From the NCBI GenBank assembly GCA_021325235.1, contig JAJPHN010000044.1:186001-250000 (forward strand): 64,000 nt of DNA, written 5' to 3'. The first letter of the stretch is position 1; the number at the start of each line of letters is the position of its first letter. The DNA comes from Terriglobia bacterium. GTDB lineage: Bacteria > Acidobacteriota > Terriglobia > Bryobacterales > Bryobacteraceae. The notes below the pieces were generated by a model, which was not told the origin of the DNA, ran no database searches, and saw nothing but the letters and a program-made list of their open reading frames with translations. Both the position numbers and the translations under genes were made by a program. Below are positions 56,809 through 64,000 of this stretch, piece after piece.

Positions 56809-57471
56809 TTATAAGCCGAGCCGGTCCGCAAAACCGCGCTCAATTTCCTGCAACTGTGTCTCAACCGAGCCGTCAAGCTCGCCCAGACTGGTTTCGAACA
56901 AAATATCGCCGGGGCGCAGTTTCGTATCGGCCACAATGTTTACCGCCGGGGCCAGTCCCGCGCGTTCGAGCGCGCCGCGCACCGGTTCGAGTGCTACGGG
57001 GGGGATCCGAACCCGTGAAATCTCGCGATTCTGCAGCTTCTGCAGACCGGCATACACGATGCCCTGAATCGACTCCGGATCGGCGTTCAGCTCGCGATGC
57101 AGAATACGCCGGGCAATTGCGAGCGAAAGCTTCACAACATCGGCTTCCGCTTCGCTGCGCATGCGCTTCTTGAGAGCGAGCAGATCGCGCAGCGTGGTGG
57201 CCAGCCGGTCGCTTGCCGCCTTGATCTCGTTCGCGGCAGCCTCACGGCCCTTCTTGATGCCCTCTTCGAGTGCGGCCTGGCGGCACTGAGCCAGCTCCAT
57301 CTGATGTGCGCTCTGGAGTTCGGCCAGCTTTCCGCCATCAAGCGTGGGCTGCTCCGGCGTGCGGCTCTGTTGTGCAACCGGGCGGAGCTGCGTTTGTGAA
57401 CGCGCGTTCCCGCTTGTTGGCCATTCGAAGCGTTGAATCACGCTCTCGTCTTCTGCGATGCGGCAAGCCAT
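56809..57471 (-). CDS. fliH: Flagellar assembly protein FliH
   Basis: FliH binds FliI and links it to the export gate. The 220-residue protein has a polar N-terminus, a central coiled coil (QMELAQCRQAALEEGIKKGREAAANEI) and the conserved C-terminal FliH/SctL domain (about 115-220, VVKLSLAIARRILHRELNADPESI, ending with GDILFETSLGELDGSVETQLQEIERGF). It starts 15 nt after fliF and abuts fliI. fliG, normally between fliF and fliH, is not present here. Confidence 0.93.
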   Translation of the reverse strand: MACRIAEDESVIQRFEWPTSGNARSQTQLRPVAQQSRTPEQPTLDGGKLAELQSAHQMELAQCRQAALEEGIKKGREAAANEIKAASDRLATTLRDLLALKKRMRSEAEADVVKLSLAIARRILHRELNADPESIQGIVYAGLQKLQNREISRVRIPPVALEPVRGALERAGLAPAVNIVADTKLRPGDILFETSLGELDGSVETQLQEIERGFADRLGL

Positions 57472-57486
57472 TGTTATTTCCGCGAA

Positions 57487-59133
57487 CTACCGGGTTTCCG
57501 TCTGGGCGATCCAGCTCCGGATCACGCCCGCTGCCAGCGAAGGATCGCGGGAGACCGTCTGCCGGACGTTCTCGCGCAGCGTCTCTACCTGGACTGCGAT
57601 GTCGGGCAGCGCCGGGATGTGCGGTTTCGTTTCGATCTGTGGCTTGTCGGCGTCAGGCAATGCTGGTTTCTCCGTTGTCTGTTCGGCTTTATCAGCCGCA
57701 TTGAGTGCGGCGGTCACGCGAACTTCGGCCTCTTGCTTTTTCTTCCGGGTCATCGCGAAGAACGCCAGCCCGATCAGCAGCACCACGCCTACGCCCGCGC
57801 CGATCAAGAGCATCGGGTTCTTGATCAGATTGCGAATATCGTTCTTTTCAGGCGCGGTCCGCAGCGGACTGCCTACGCCGCCGGGATCGCCTTCCACCGT
57901 TTGCTGGAACGGCAGCGCTTCGATCACCAGCTGATCGCCGCGATTCGGCGTAAAACCGATGATGCCGGCCACCAGTTCATGAATGGCTTTGATTTTTTCG
58001 GGGCTGGGCGGAACGAGCACGCGTTTCGCTTTTGCTCCGCTGCCCTGAATCTGCACATCGTTATCGAGCAACACTGAGGCCGTGACCCGCCGTATCGTGC
58101 CGCGCGGAATCAGAACTTTGTGAACGCTGCGCGAAGTTTCGTAATTGACGTTCTCGGTGCGATGCGACACGCTGGCCCCGGTGCTCACCGGACGCGAGGT
58201 CGGACGCGGTAGATTCGAAGCTGTGCCCGGCACACCCGAGACATCGGGACGATTCGACATATCCTCAGACTTCTGCGAACTCGTCATCACCGAGCGGCTC
58301 GGATCGAAGGTTTCATCGGTCTGCTCGCTCGTGCTGAAATCGCAATCGGCCGAGATGCCAACCCGGAAATGATCTTCGCCCAGCAGCGGCGAGAGCGTCG
58401 ATTCCACTTTCGCCAGCAGATCTTTTTCGACTGCGTGTTTGTACTCGAGCGTGGCATCATCCGACCCCGAAACATCGCCGGTGGCGCGTTTGGCGCGGCT
58501 CAGCAGGTTGCCGCGCATATCCACCACCGAAACGTACTCCGGGCTCAGCCCTTCCACCGCTCCGGCGACCAGATTCGTCACCGCCAGAATGTTGTTATCG
58601 CTCAGCCGCATGCCCGAGCGCAGCGTCAGTACTACACTCGCTTTTGCCGGCTCACGCGAATCGAGGAACACGGAATCCTTGGGAAAGCTGATGTGAACCC
58701 GCGCCTGCTCGACCTCGCTCAGCGATCGGATGGAGCGCTCCAGCTCGCCTTCGAGCGCGCGGCGGTAGTTGATGTGTTCGGTAAAATCGGTCGCGCCCAG
58801 GTTCGTTTTGTCGAAGAGCTCGAAGCCGATGCGTCCGGTGCGCGGCAGTCCGGCGCCGGCGAGTTCCAGGCGCAGCTCATCCACCTTCGCCGCCGGAACC
58901 AGAACTTCGCTGCCATTGGCGTCGAGCCGGTATTCGGTCCCCGATTCCTTCAGCTTCTGCACCACCGTGGCCGCATCTTCAGCTGCCATTCCGGTGAACA
59001 GCGGCCGGAAGTCGCTTTCATGGTGCCAGCGCACCAGGCTGACGATCCCCGCCACCAGCATGAGAACCACGGCCGCAATTCCAATCCGCTGGCCGGGTGA
59101 AAGAGCTTTGAAAACTTTTGCGAATTGATTCAT
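57487..59133 (-). CDS. fliF: Flagellar MS-ring protein FliF
   Basis: FliF forms the membrane ring on which the flagellum is built. The 548-residue protein has two membrane helices (about 16-34 and 448-468), with the large periplasmic ring-building region between them, and family motifs LSEVEQARVHISFPKDSVF and VVDMRGNLLSR. The cytoplasmic tail ends in LRENVRQTVSRDPSLAAGVIRSWI, the FliG-binding helix pattern. So FliF keeps its FliG-binding end although no fliG follows. It lies 13 nt after fliE. Confidence 0.96.
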   Translation of the reverse strand: MNQFAKVFKALSPGQRIGIAAVVLMLVAGIVSLVRWHHESDFRPLFTGMAAEDAATVVQKLKESGTEYRLDANGSEVLVPAAKVDELRLELAGAGLPRTGRIGFELFDKTNLGATDFTEHINYRRALEGELERSIRSLSEVEQARVHISFPKDSVFLDSREPAKASVVLTLRSGMRLSDNNILAVTNLVAGAVEGLSPEYVSVVDMRGNLLSRAKRATGDVSGSDDATLEYKHAVEKDLLAKVESTLSPLLGEDHFRVGISADCDFSTSEQTDETFDPSRSVMTSSQKSEDMSNRPDVSGVPGTASNLPRPTSRPVSTGASVSHRTENVNYETSRSVHKVLIPRGTIRRVTASVLLDNDVQIQGSGAKAKRVLVPPSPEKIKAIHELVAGIIGFTPNRGDQLVIEALPFQQTVEGDPGGVGSPLRTAPEKNDIRNLIKNPMLLIGAGVGVVLLIGLAFFAMTRKKKQEAEVRVTAALNAADKAEQTTEKPALPDADKPQIETKPHIPALPDIAVQVETLRENVRQTVSRDPSLAAGVIRSWIAQTETR

Positions 59134-59146
59134 GGCTGGTGTTTGT

Positions 59147-59449
59147 TCAGAGCTGCATCTTCATAATTTCTTCGTAGGCGGAAACCACTTTGTTTCGCAC
59201 CTGCATGAACATCTCAAAATCGAGTTCGGCGTTCTGTGCGGCCAGGATGGTCGAGTGCAGTTCCTGATTGCCGCCGTTCATGAAGCTTTCCGCTGCCTGA
59301 TCGGCGTTGACCCGCGAAGCCTCCACATGCTGAACCGCCGAGGAGAAGACATCCTGAAAAGATACGTTCTGCGCCGCCCCGGGAGCGGAAATCGGCTCGA
59401 ATGTGCTCTGAATCGGAGCGATATGTGATACGGATGAGATCGGGGACAT
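59147..59449 (-). CDS. fliE: Flagellar hook-basal body protein FliE
   Basis: The 100-residue protein is of FliE type: a disordered N-terminus, then SFQDVFSSAVQHVEASRVNADQAAESFMNGGNQELHSTILAAQNAELDFEMFMQVRNKVVSAYEEIMKMQL (parts at about 30-100). The ends match the family, NKVVSAYEEIMKMQ being the C-terminal signature. FliE joins the MS ring to the proximal rod and is the first axial protein exported. It sits between flgC and fliF. Confidence 0.95.
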   Translation of the reverse strand: MSPISSVSHIAPIQSTFEPISAPGAAQNVSFQDVFSSAVQHVEASRVNADQAAESFMNGGNQELHSTILAAQNAELDFEMFMQVRNKVVSAYEEIMKMQL

Positions 59450-59471
59450 TTCGGATCAGCGAGTCAAGAAA

Positions 59472-59915
59472 TTAGCGAAAGAGGTCAATGGACCTTTGGA
59501 TCATGTCTTTTACAGCCGAAATGGCCGACACGTTCGCCTGATACGAACGCGATGCGCCAAGCAGATCCACCATGTCTTCGGCCGGATTGATCTTCGGAAA
59601 CGCGACGTAGCCGTCCTTGTCGGCGTCCGGATGGCCCGGCATGTAGCGCCGGTCGGGCTCGCTTGTGTCCTGCACGATATCGCCGACTCCGACACCGTTT
59701 GCGCTGCCTTGGCCCATATTGGCGGAGAGCAGGGAAGAGAAGGAACCCTCCACCGGCTGCGTTTCAAAGACTACGTCGCGGCGGCGGTACGGGCCGCCCT
59801 CGGCGGTACGCGTAGTATTCGCATTGGCGATGTTTTCGACCAGAACTTCCGCACGCGTGCGCTCGGCCGACATGCCCGAAGCGCTGACCGAAATCGCTCC
59901 AAACAGGCTGCTCAT
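59472..59915 (-). CDS. flgC: Flagellar proximal rod protein FlgC
   Basis: The 147-residue protein has the axial N-terminus LFGAISVSASGMSAERTRAEVLVENIANANTT (first 35 residues) and the C-terminus NPAEDMVDLLGASRSYQANVSAISAVKDMIQRSIDLFR, with the YVAFPKINPAEDM stretch typical of FlgC. It forms part of the proximal rod with FlgB. Its start overlaps the flgB stop by 4 nt (ATGA). Confidence 0.96.
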   Translation of the reverse strand: MSSLFGAISVSASGMSAERTRAEVLVENIANANTTRTAEGGPYRRRDVVFETQPVEGSFSSLLSANMGQGSANGVGVGDIVQDTSEPDRRYMPGHPDADKDGYVAFPKINPAEDMVDLLGASRSYQANVSAISAVKDMIQRSIDLFR

Positions 59916-60250
59916 GCCGCGGAACTCCCGTTCTCAATGGCCATGCGCATGATCTTCAGCTTCGAATGCATAAGATTCGAGGCCAGATTGAAGCGAAGCG
60001 CATTCTCGGCCAGCAGCCGCGACTCGCGATCGAGATTCACGTTGTTGCCGTCGTTCTTGTTTACCAGTCCGGAGACTTCGTGCGCAGTGGGCGCGGAATT
60101 CAGCGCGTTCTGAAGTTCGCTGTCGAAATCGATATCGAGGGTTTTGTAACCGGGTGTGTCGGCGTTGGCAATATTGGAGGCGACCAGCCGCTGGCGCGTG
60201 CTCAGCAGGGTCATGTAATGCTCCAGATTGCCGGCTACGGGATCAAGCAT
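59912..60250 (-). CDS. flgB: Flagellar proximal rod protein FlgB
   Basis: From the ATG at 60250 the product has 112 residues. It carries the axial-family motif LLSTRQRLVASNIANADTPGYKT and the C-terminal segment ENALRFNLASNLMHSKLKIMRMAI. A longer reading upstream is possible but unlike the family. FlgB is the first rod protein over FliE. It opens the flgB-flgC-fliE-fliF-fliH-fliI-fliJ-activator operon. Confidence 0.95.
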   Translation of the reverse strand: MLDPVAGNLEHYMTLLSTRQRLVASNIANADTPGYKTLDIDFDSELQNALNSAPTAHEVSGLVNKNDGNNVNLDRESRLLAENALRFNLASNLMHSKLKIMRMAIENGSSAA

Positions 60251-60268
60251 AGGCTCGCATTCAGATAG

Positions 60269-60337
60269 TGCATGCGAATGGCCGTGCTCTCTCACGCTAA
60301 ATGATTGAAAAAGGGAATACTTGTTCCAAAATGGAAC
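60269..60337 (-). promoter_or_regulatory. Possible sigma-54 promoter and upstream palindrome before flgB
   Basis: Read on the reverse strand, CGGCCATTCGCATGCA (60284 to 60269) matches the GG-N10-GC spacing and most positions of the sigma-54 consensus. Upstream lies a perfect palindrome GTTCCATTTTGGAAC (60337 to 60323), of the kind bound by dimeric activators. The predicted start of transcription would leave only a very short leader before the flgB ATG, which weakens the case. Confidence 0.35.
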
Positions 60338-60394
60338 ACCTGCGGCGGCGTTCGTGTGCCAGTTCCCGTCGAGTCTTCGACAGCCGGCTTCGAG

Positions 60395-60700
60395 TCAGCC
60401 TTCGCAATGCCAGCTTCGCTGCTCGTTTGCGAAGTTCTGATACGAGGCAAGTCCCGCTGCGGCGCGGTACTGTGCTCCGACATGAGCTCGCAGAACACGC
60501 GCCAGATGCAGCCGGTCCTCTAGAAATGCGCGCGCCTCTTCGAGTATCGAGTCCCGCTTGCGCGGGTCTGGGGTGGCTTCGATCTGTTCCCGGATCGCCT
60601 GGCCGTAGGCTTCCGCCAGCGCCGGGGCGTGCTCGAAATCGACAGCCTCGATCGCGGTCTTCAGGCGTTCAGCCGCCAGATCAGCCGGCCGCGCGTTCAT
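60395..60700 (-). CDS. FliT-like flagellar chaperone candidate
   Basis: The 101-residue protein is mostly helical (AAERLKTAIEAVDFEHAPALAEAYGQAIREQIEATPDPRKRDSILEEARAFLEDRLHLARVLRAHVGAQYRA). Its start (ATG 60700) overlaps the fliD stop by 20 nt, the place where fliS or fliT lies in many flagellar clusters. The size, helix content and position suggest a chaperone for FliD or flagellin; the sequence itself does not give a firm family assignment. No separate fliS was found. Confidence 0.55.
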   Translation of the reverse strand: MNARPADLAAERLKTAIEAVDFEHAPALAEAYGQAIREQIEATPDPRKRDSILEEARAFLEDRLHLARVLRAHVGAQYRAAAGLASYQNFANEQRSWHCEG

Positions 60701-62057
60701 TCGCCTGTTCCTGCGCAAAGAGGTTCGTCATCATCGAGAGCTGGTTCTGGAGTGAGGCGATGGTTGCGTCGGCAGCTGACATCTGCTGGGTCAGCGTATC
60801 CTGCAGATTTGAGATTTTGCTCTGTTCGTCTGTAATCTGACTGGCAATCGTGGTGAGCTGATTGGTGAAATTCGTGTTCGCCGTCGTCAGCGATCCAGTA
60901 GTAGGGTCGGTGATCGATGTCAGCGTGTTGCTCGCCGTCTGCAGGAAGCCGCCCGAGGTCGAGGTGCCGATGAAGTTCAGAACATCGTTCGGATTCGCAG
61001 CGAATGCGGCGGTGAACGTCGACTGGTTGAAGTTGAGGTTTCCGTTCTGGTCGAACGTCAAACCAATCGAAGAGAGTGACTGAATCGACCCGCTCGACAT
61101 CGAAAAGTTCGCAAGCGACCCCAACTGGCTCTCCAGCTGATAAATCAGGCTGTTGCCGGTGAGCGCGCCGCCATTCTGGCCGCGGTTCTTATTCAGCTCG
61201 GCATTGATGCTGTTGTATGCGGTCGCAAACGAGGAGAGCGCGTTTGCCAGATTCGTCGGGCTCTGGGACACCGTCACCTGCGAAGTGCCGGTTTGCAGCA
61301 GCTGCACGTTCAGGCCGGTGGAAAGTGTGACGCTTCGTGTGTTGGAGCTGATCGGCGTACTGGGTTGCCCGTTCACCTGGTACGTGACATTCGAGCCGGT
61401 CGACAACGTATTCAGCAGGCTATTGTTCGAGCTGTCGGTCAGCTGAATGGTATCGGGTGCGTAGTTCAGGCTCTGAACCGACAGCCGGTAATCGGGAGAA
61501 GAGGGGCTGCCGATGTTGATAACGCTCGCCTGCACGTTTGCGCCGCTCAGATTGATCGCCTGCGCAAGGCCGTCAAGTGTGCCGGACGAATCTGAAATGT
61601 TGTAGTTCGTGCCGTTCAGGGTAAGCGTGTAGCTGGTGCTCGAATCGAGGTTGTCGCTGGTCGGATCAGTGACAGTGGTGAGCCCGTTGGCGCTGATCGT
61701 GTTCGTCTGGGAACCAATGCTCGAGACGTTCACCGTGTAATTGCCGGCCATGACGCCGGAGGAAACGGTTGCCGAGGCCACGGTGGAATCGCTCACGGTG
61801 GCGGCATAGGCGCCACTTCCCGAAGAAGAGCTGAGCGAATTGAGGGCGGTTTGCAGCGAGCTGAAGGTACTCGTGATGGTCTGCAGTTCACTCTGCTCAT
61901 TGGTCAGCGTCGTCTGCGTGCTTTGCAATTGAGTGAGCGGCAGGGACGCGATGGACACGGCGCGGGTAATCGTCTGCTGCAGCTGGGACGCGTACGTGCT
62001 CGTGCCATTGAAGGTCGAAGTGGAGCTGCTCGTTGCGCTGGTTGTGCTGGTGGCCAT
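60681..62057 (-). CDS. fliD: Flagellar hook-associated protein 2 / filament cap FliD
   Basis: FliD caps the filament and helps flagellin polymerise. The 458-residue protein begins with low-complexity Ser/Thr, followed by FNGTSTYASQLQQTITRAVSIASLPLTQLQSTQTTLTNEQSELQTI (FliD N-terminal domain). The C-terminal FliD domain (about 240-430) includes NRGQNGGALTGNSLIYQLESQL and a long coiled-coil, TIASQITDEQSKISNLQDTLTQQMSAADATIASLQNQLSMM. This matches the usual structure. It lies 107 nt downstream of flagellin, behind strong hairpins. Confidence 0.95.
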   Translation of the reverse strand: MATSTTSATSSSTSTFNGTSTYASQLQQTITRAVSIASLPLTQLQSTQTTLTNEQSELQTITSTFSSLQTALNSLSSSSGSGAYAATVSDSTVASATVSSGVMAGNYTVNVSSIGSQTNTISANGLTTVTDPTSDNLDSSTSYTLTLNGTNYNISDSSGTLDGLAQAINLSGANVQASVINIGSPSSPDYRLSVQSLNYAPDTIQLTDSSNNSLLNTLSTGSNVTYQVNGQPSTPISSNTRSVTLSTGLNVQLLQTGTSQVTVSQSPTNLANALSSFATAYNSINAELNKNRGQNGGALTGNSLIYQLESQLGSLANFSMSSGSIQSLSSIGLTFDQNGNLNFNQSTFTAAFAANPNDVLNFIGTSTSGGFLQTASNTLTSITDPTTGSLTTANTNFTNQLTTIASQITDEQSKISNLQDTLTQQMSAADATIASLQNQLSMMTNLFAQEQANERAAG

Positions 62058-62076
62058 AAAGAATCAGACGGAAAAT

Positions 62077-62151
62077 CGGTCGCGCGGCTAAACGGCGTTA
62101 GCGCGCGCGACCGGTTGGGGGTTAACGGTCCGGAGTTTGTTGACAAACTCC
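62077..62151 (-). terminator. Hairpins between flagellin and fliD, probable terminator
   Basis: On the reverse strand two stem-loops follow the flagellin stop: an 8-bp stem GGAGTTTG/CAAACTCC (62132-62151) and a long GC-rich stem of about 15 bp with one bulge around loop CGCCGT (62077-62113), followed by ATTTT. They would limit read-through from the strong flagellin transcript into fliD. Confidence 0.6.
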
Positions 62152-62164
62152 ATTACTCAGAAGA

Positions 62165-63001
62165 TCAGCCCTGCAGGAGCTTGAGGACCGACTGAGACTC
62201 CTGGTTCGCCTGCGCCATCGCGGCAACCGAGGTCTGCATCAGAACCTGGCCCTTGCTGAGGTTGGCAGCATCGGCAGCCACGTCTGCATCGCGGATCTGG
62301 CTCTGCGCGGCCGAGAAGTTTGCGATCTGGGAGTTCGCCAGACCGACGGCATAGTTCAGCTTGTTCTCACCCGCACCAACGACGCCCTGGACGTTGCCGA
62401 GGTTCGAAATAGCAGTGGTGATAGCCGCAATGGCGGCATTGGCGTTTCCGGTGGTGATAGAGGTACCGCCTAATCCGAGACTTGAGCTATCCACGAGATT
62501 TGTCGCGCCGCTGAGATCGACGGTTACAGCCGCATTTGCCGCGCTGGATCCGCCGCCGACATAGATGCTCAGTTTGCTGTTGAAGGTGGCGCTGCCGCCC
62601 AGTGCGCCGCTCAGGTTGATGTTGCTTGCCTGGCGATCGATTTCTTTCAGGAGACCCTGGTACTCATTGTCGAGAACCGTACGGCTCCCCGTGAAGGTGT
62701 CCGAAGCGGACTGCGTGGCCAGGGTCTGCATACGATCAAGAATGTTCGAGATGTTGCTCAAACCGCCGTCAACAATCTGCAGCTGGCTGATGCCGTCGTT
62801 GGCGTTCCGAACGCCCTGGTTGAGCTGCGCGATGTTGTCGCGGTAGGTGTTGGCAATGGCCAGGCCCGCCGCGTCGTCGGCGCTGCTGTTAATCCGATAT
62901 CCCGACGTCAACTGCTGGATCGTTTTGCTCTGAGCCGCCTGGTTGACGTTCATGTTCGACTGCGCAACCAGCGAGTCGACATTAGTTTGAATAGAAATCA
63001 T
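62165..63001 (-). CDS. fliC: Flagellin
   Basis: The 278-residue protein is a short flagellin with the conserved N-terminal D0/D1 region (ISIQTNVDSLVAQSNMNVNQAAQSKTIQQLTSGYRINSSADDAAGLAIANTYR, in parts) and the C-terminal D0/D1 region (LNYAVGLANSQIANFSAAQSQIRDADVAADAANLSKGQVLMQTSVAAMAQANQESQSVLKLLQG). The middle (about 130-215) is small and Ser/Ala-rich, so the outer domains are minimal. A ribosome site (AGGA) precedes the ATG, and a sigma-28-like promoter lies about 50 nt upstream. Confidence 0.97.
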   Translation of the reverse strand: MISIQTNVDSLVAQSNMNVNQAAQSKTIQQLTSGYRINSSADDAAGLAIANTYRDNIAQLNQGVRNANDGISQLQIVDGGLSNISNILDRMQTLATQSASDTFTGSRTVLDNEYQGLLKEIDRQASNINLSGALGGSATFNSKLSIYVGGGSSAANAAVTVDLSGATNLVDSSSLGLGGTSITTGNANAAIAAITTAISNLGNVQGVVGAGENKLNYAVGLANSQIANFSAAQSQIRDADVAADAANLSKGQVLMQTSVAAMAQANQESQSVLKLLQG

Positions 63002-63052
63002 TGTGTTGTCCTAGTTCCTTTCAGCCGGCGGCTTGCCGTCGACTTCTGTTAC

Positions 63053-63373
63053 TCATTTCGGCAAATTTGTGGCCGATTTAGAATTTTTTTCTTCCAGGGT
63101 TTTTCCGCCCAGGTCGAGGCTGAGATGCGCCAGCAGTGACAACGCGCCGTTTCGTCCCGCCGGAGCAGGAATGACTTCCCGGTTGGCAAGCTGCCGCAGA
63201 TGATCGACAATGCTCTCGAGTACCTCGCCTCGCTCGCTCTCGATTCCCGCTGCCTTCTGGCTCGTGCGCGATACGGATGCCGAATCCAGTGCCGCTCCCA
63301 AACCGGAATAATCCTGTAACTTCCAGGCGTCGAGAATGTTTGTTGCGTGCTGCGCGATGGTCATCACTTGCAT
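63053..63373 (-). CDS. Unknown small protein upstream of flagellin
   Basis: The 106-residue product (ATG at 63373, or 63364) has no signal peptide and no recognised family. The sequence is helical and polar (TIAQHATNILDAWKLQDYSGLGAALDSASV, ESIVDHLRQLANREVIPAPAGRNGALSLLAHLSLDLGG), with a basic tail (KTLEEKNSKSATNLPK). It lies between flgL and flagellin on the same strand, and its 3' end overlaps the sigma-28-like promoter of flagellin. The position suggests a flagellar role, perhaps a regulator or chaperone, without proof. Confidence 0.65.
   Translation of the reverse strand: MQVMTIAQHATNILDAWKLQDYSGLGAALDSASVSRTSQKAAGIESERGEVLESIVDHLRQLANREVIPAPAGRNGALSLLAHLSLDLGGKTLEEKNSKSATNLPK
63055..63080 (-). 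promoter_or_regulatory. Sigma-28 (FliA)-type promoter for flagellin
   Basis: On the reverse strand TAAA (63080-63077) is followed after 14 bases by GCCGAAAT (63062-63055), close to the FliA consensus TAAA-N15-GCCGATAA. It would start transcription about 45-50 nt before the flagellin ATG. The spacing is one base shorter than the consensus. fliA itself is not in the window. Confidence 0.55.
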
Positions 63374-63443
63374 TGCCTATCGCTGTTCTTATCGCGCGTG
63401 AGGGGTGGGTTCTAGAAGGGAATTTTTGTGGCCGGTTGCAAAA

Positions 63444-63516
63444 GCACCAATCGCTTCGCTCATGGCTCTGATAACCGATAATGTCGCGTCAGAGCCATTA
63501 GCGAAGCGATTGGTGC
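63444..63516. repeat. 28-bp near-perfect inverted repeat
   Basis: Arms at 63444-63471 and 63489-63516 match over 28 bp with one mismatch, around a 17-base loop. The element sits in the 167-base gap between flgL and the 106-residue gene. On the reverse strand it is followed by TTTT, so it can act as a terminator for flgL. Its length is more than a terminator needs, so a small repeat element is also possible. Confidence 0.85.
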
Positions 63517-63540
63517 GATATTCGGTCGCGCTTGCGGGAG

Positions 63541-63999
63541 TTATCCCATGTAGTCAAACAGCGACTTCATGTTATTGAGGCTGCCATCCGCCGCAATGGC
63601 GGCCTGCATCGCCGTCTGATCAGTGGTTAATTCAGTGGCCAGGGTCGGCAGATCCGCATCGCGTACGGCACTCAATGCTTGCGTGAGATTGTTGACGTGC
63701 GAAGTTGCGGTACTGATCCCGTTCGTGATCCAGGTTTCGATGTTCCCGTAACTCACGCTTGCCGCTGTGAGTTGCTGGGAGCCGGTCTGCACTTCGGTCA
63801 GCGCAGTCTGAATCCCGGTCTGATTATTGGCGAGCAGTGCGCTGCTGAGGTCGTACGCGGCCTGGAAAATGCTGCCATTCGACGAATCGAAGATCTGCTG
63901 CGCGGTCAGGCTGGGCGTGATCTCGTTTCCATCACTGTCGCGCAGAATCTGGGTGTTCGTAGGGGTACCGTTCTGCGTCACGCCATTAGGGCCGGTTCC
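63541..63999 (-). CDS. flgL: Flagellar hook-associated protein 3 FlgL (C-terminal part)
   Basis: The reading frame is open from the right edge of the window, so only the last 152 or so residues are present. They contain the FlgL-type C-terminal half: SLTAQQIFDSSNGSIFQAAYDLSSALLANNQTGIQTALTEVQTGSQQL, a helical region, and the flagellin-like ending TDQTAMQAAIAADGSLNNMKSLFDYMG. FlgL joins hook to filament with FlgK. An internal GTG at 63981 is not the true start, since the family homology begins further upstream. Confidence 0.88.
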   Translation of the reverse strand, partial: GTGPNGVTQNGTPTNTQILRDSDGNEITPSLTAQQIFDSSNGSIFQAAYDLSSALLANNQTGIQTALTEVQTGSQQLTAASVSYGNIETWITNGISTATSHVNNLTQALSAVRDADLPTLATELTTDQTAMQAAIAADGSLNNMKSLFDYMG

Positions 64000-64000
64000 G

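Overview
The window reads as chromosomal DNA of a GC-rich Gram-negative bacterium, most likely an Acidobacteriota of the Bryobacterales/Solibacter type. This placement is inferred from an ADOP-type duplicated permease, menaquinone synthesis by the futalosine route (mqnA, mqnC), a TonB/ExbB/ExbD/ExbD set beside the Sec genes, Tat-exported Gfo/Idh/MocA and collagen-like proteins, and dense operons with 4-nt stop/start overlaps. No phage, plasmid, IS element or CRISPR array was seen. Coding density is very high, and no gene-free stretch exceeds about 300 bases.

Left part (1-17.3 kb): an M48 metalloprotease running off the left edge; queC-queE (7-deazaguanine synthesis); a MOSC protein; mqnA-mqnC; then a reverse-strand envelope-energy block yajC-secD-secF-tonB-exbB-exbD-exbD-TPR lipoprotein; and a forward uvrA-selA-pRiA4b-ORF3 unit facing a NUDIX hydrolase. 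SecF carries an extra periplasmic domain resembling the helix-hairpin-helix part of GspK.

Middle part (17.3-51.3 kb): acnA, argS, a large secreted collagen-like protein with nine near-identical modules, a lipoprotein, a TonB-dependent receptor, two small envelope-stress-type proteins, a Tat-exported oxidoreductase, pyrR-pyrB-pyrC, hom, tRNA-Ser(GCU), yebC-ruvC-unknown-deoB-tpiA, a GT39-like membrane protein, thrS, an HpnI-like glycosyltransferase, a GDP-mannose pyrophosphorylase, an HSL-type esterase, a methyltransferase and an ADOP permease.

Right part (51.3-64 kb): an HU protein; a secreted-protein/ECF-sigma/FecR-like unit; a short region of decayed membrane-protein genes; then a reverse-strand flagellar cluster. 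In transcription order it is flgL (cut by the window edge), an unknown 106-residue protein, flagellin, fliD, a FliT-like protein, flgB, flgC, fliE, fliF, fliH, fliI, fliJ and a sigma-54 activator without a receiver domain. fliG is missing from its usual place between fliF and fliH. A sigma-28-like promoter precedes flagellin and strong hairpins follow it. A 28-bp near-perfect inverted repeat lies behind flgL.

I did not find a clear-cut new defence or mobile system. The points most worth a second look are the modular collagen-like protein, the SecF insert, the decayed gene remnants at 53.7-54.0 kb, the missing fliG, the sigma-54/palindrome arrangement before flgB, and the inverted repeat near flgL.
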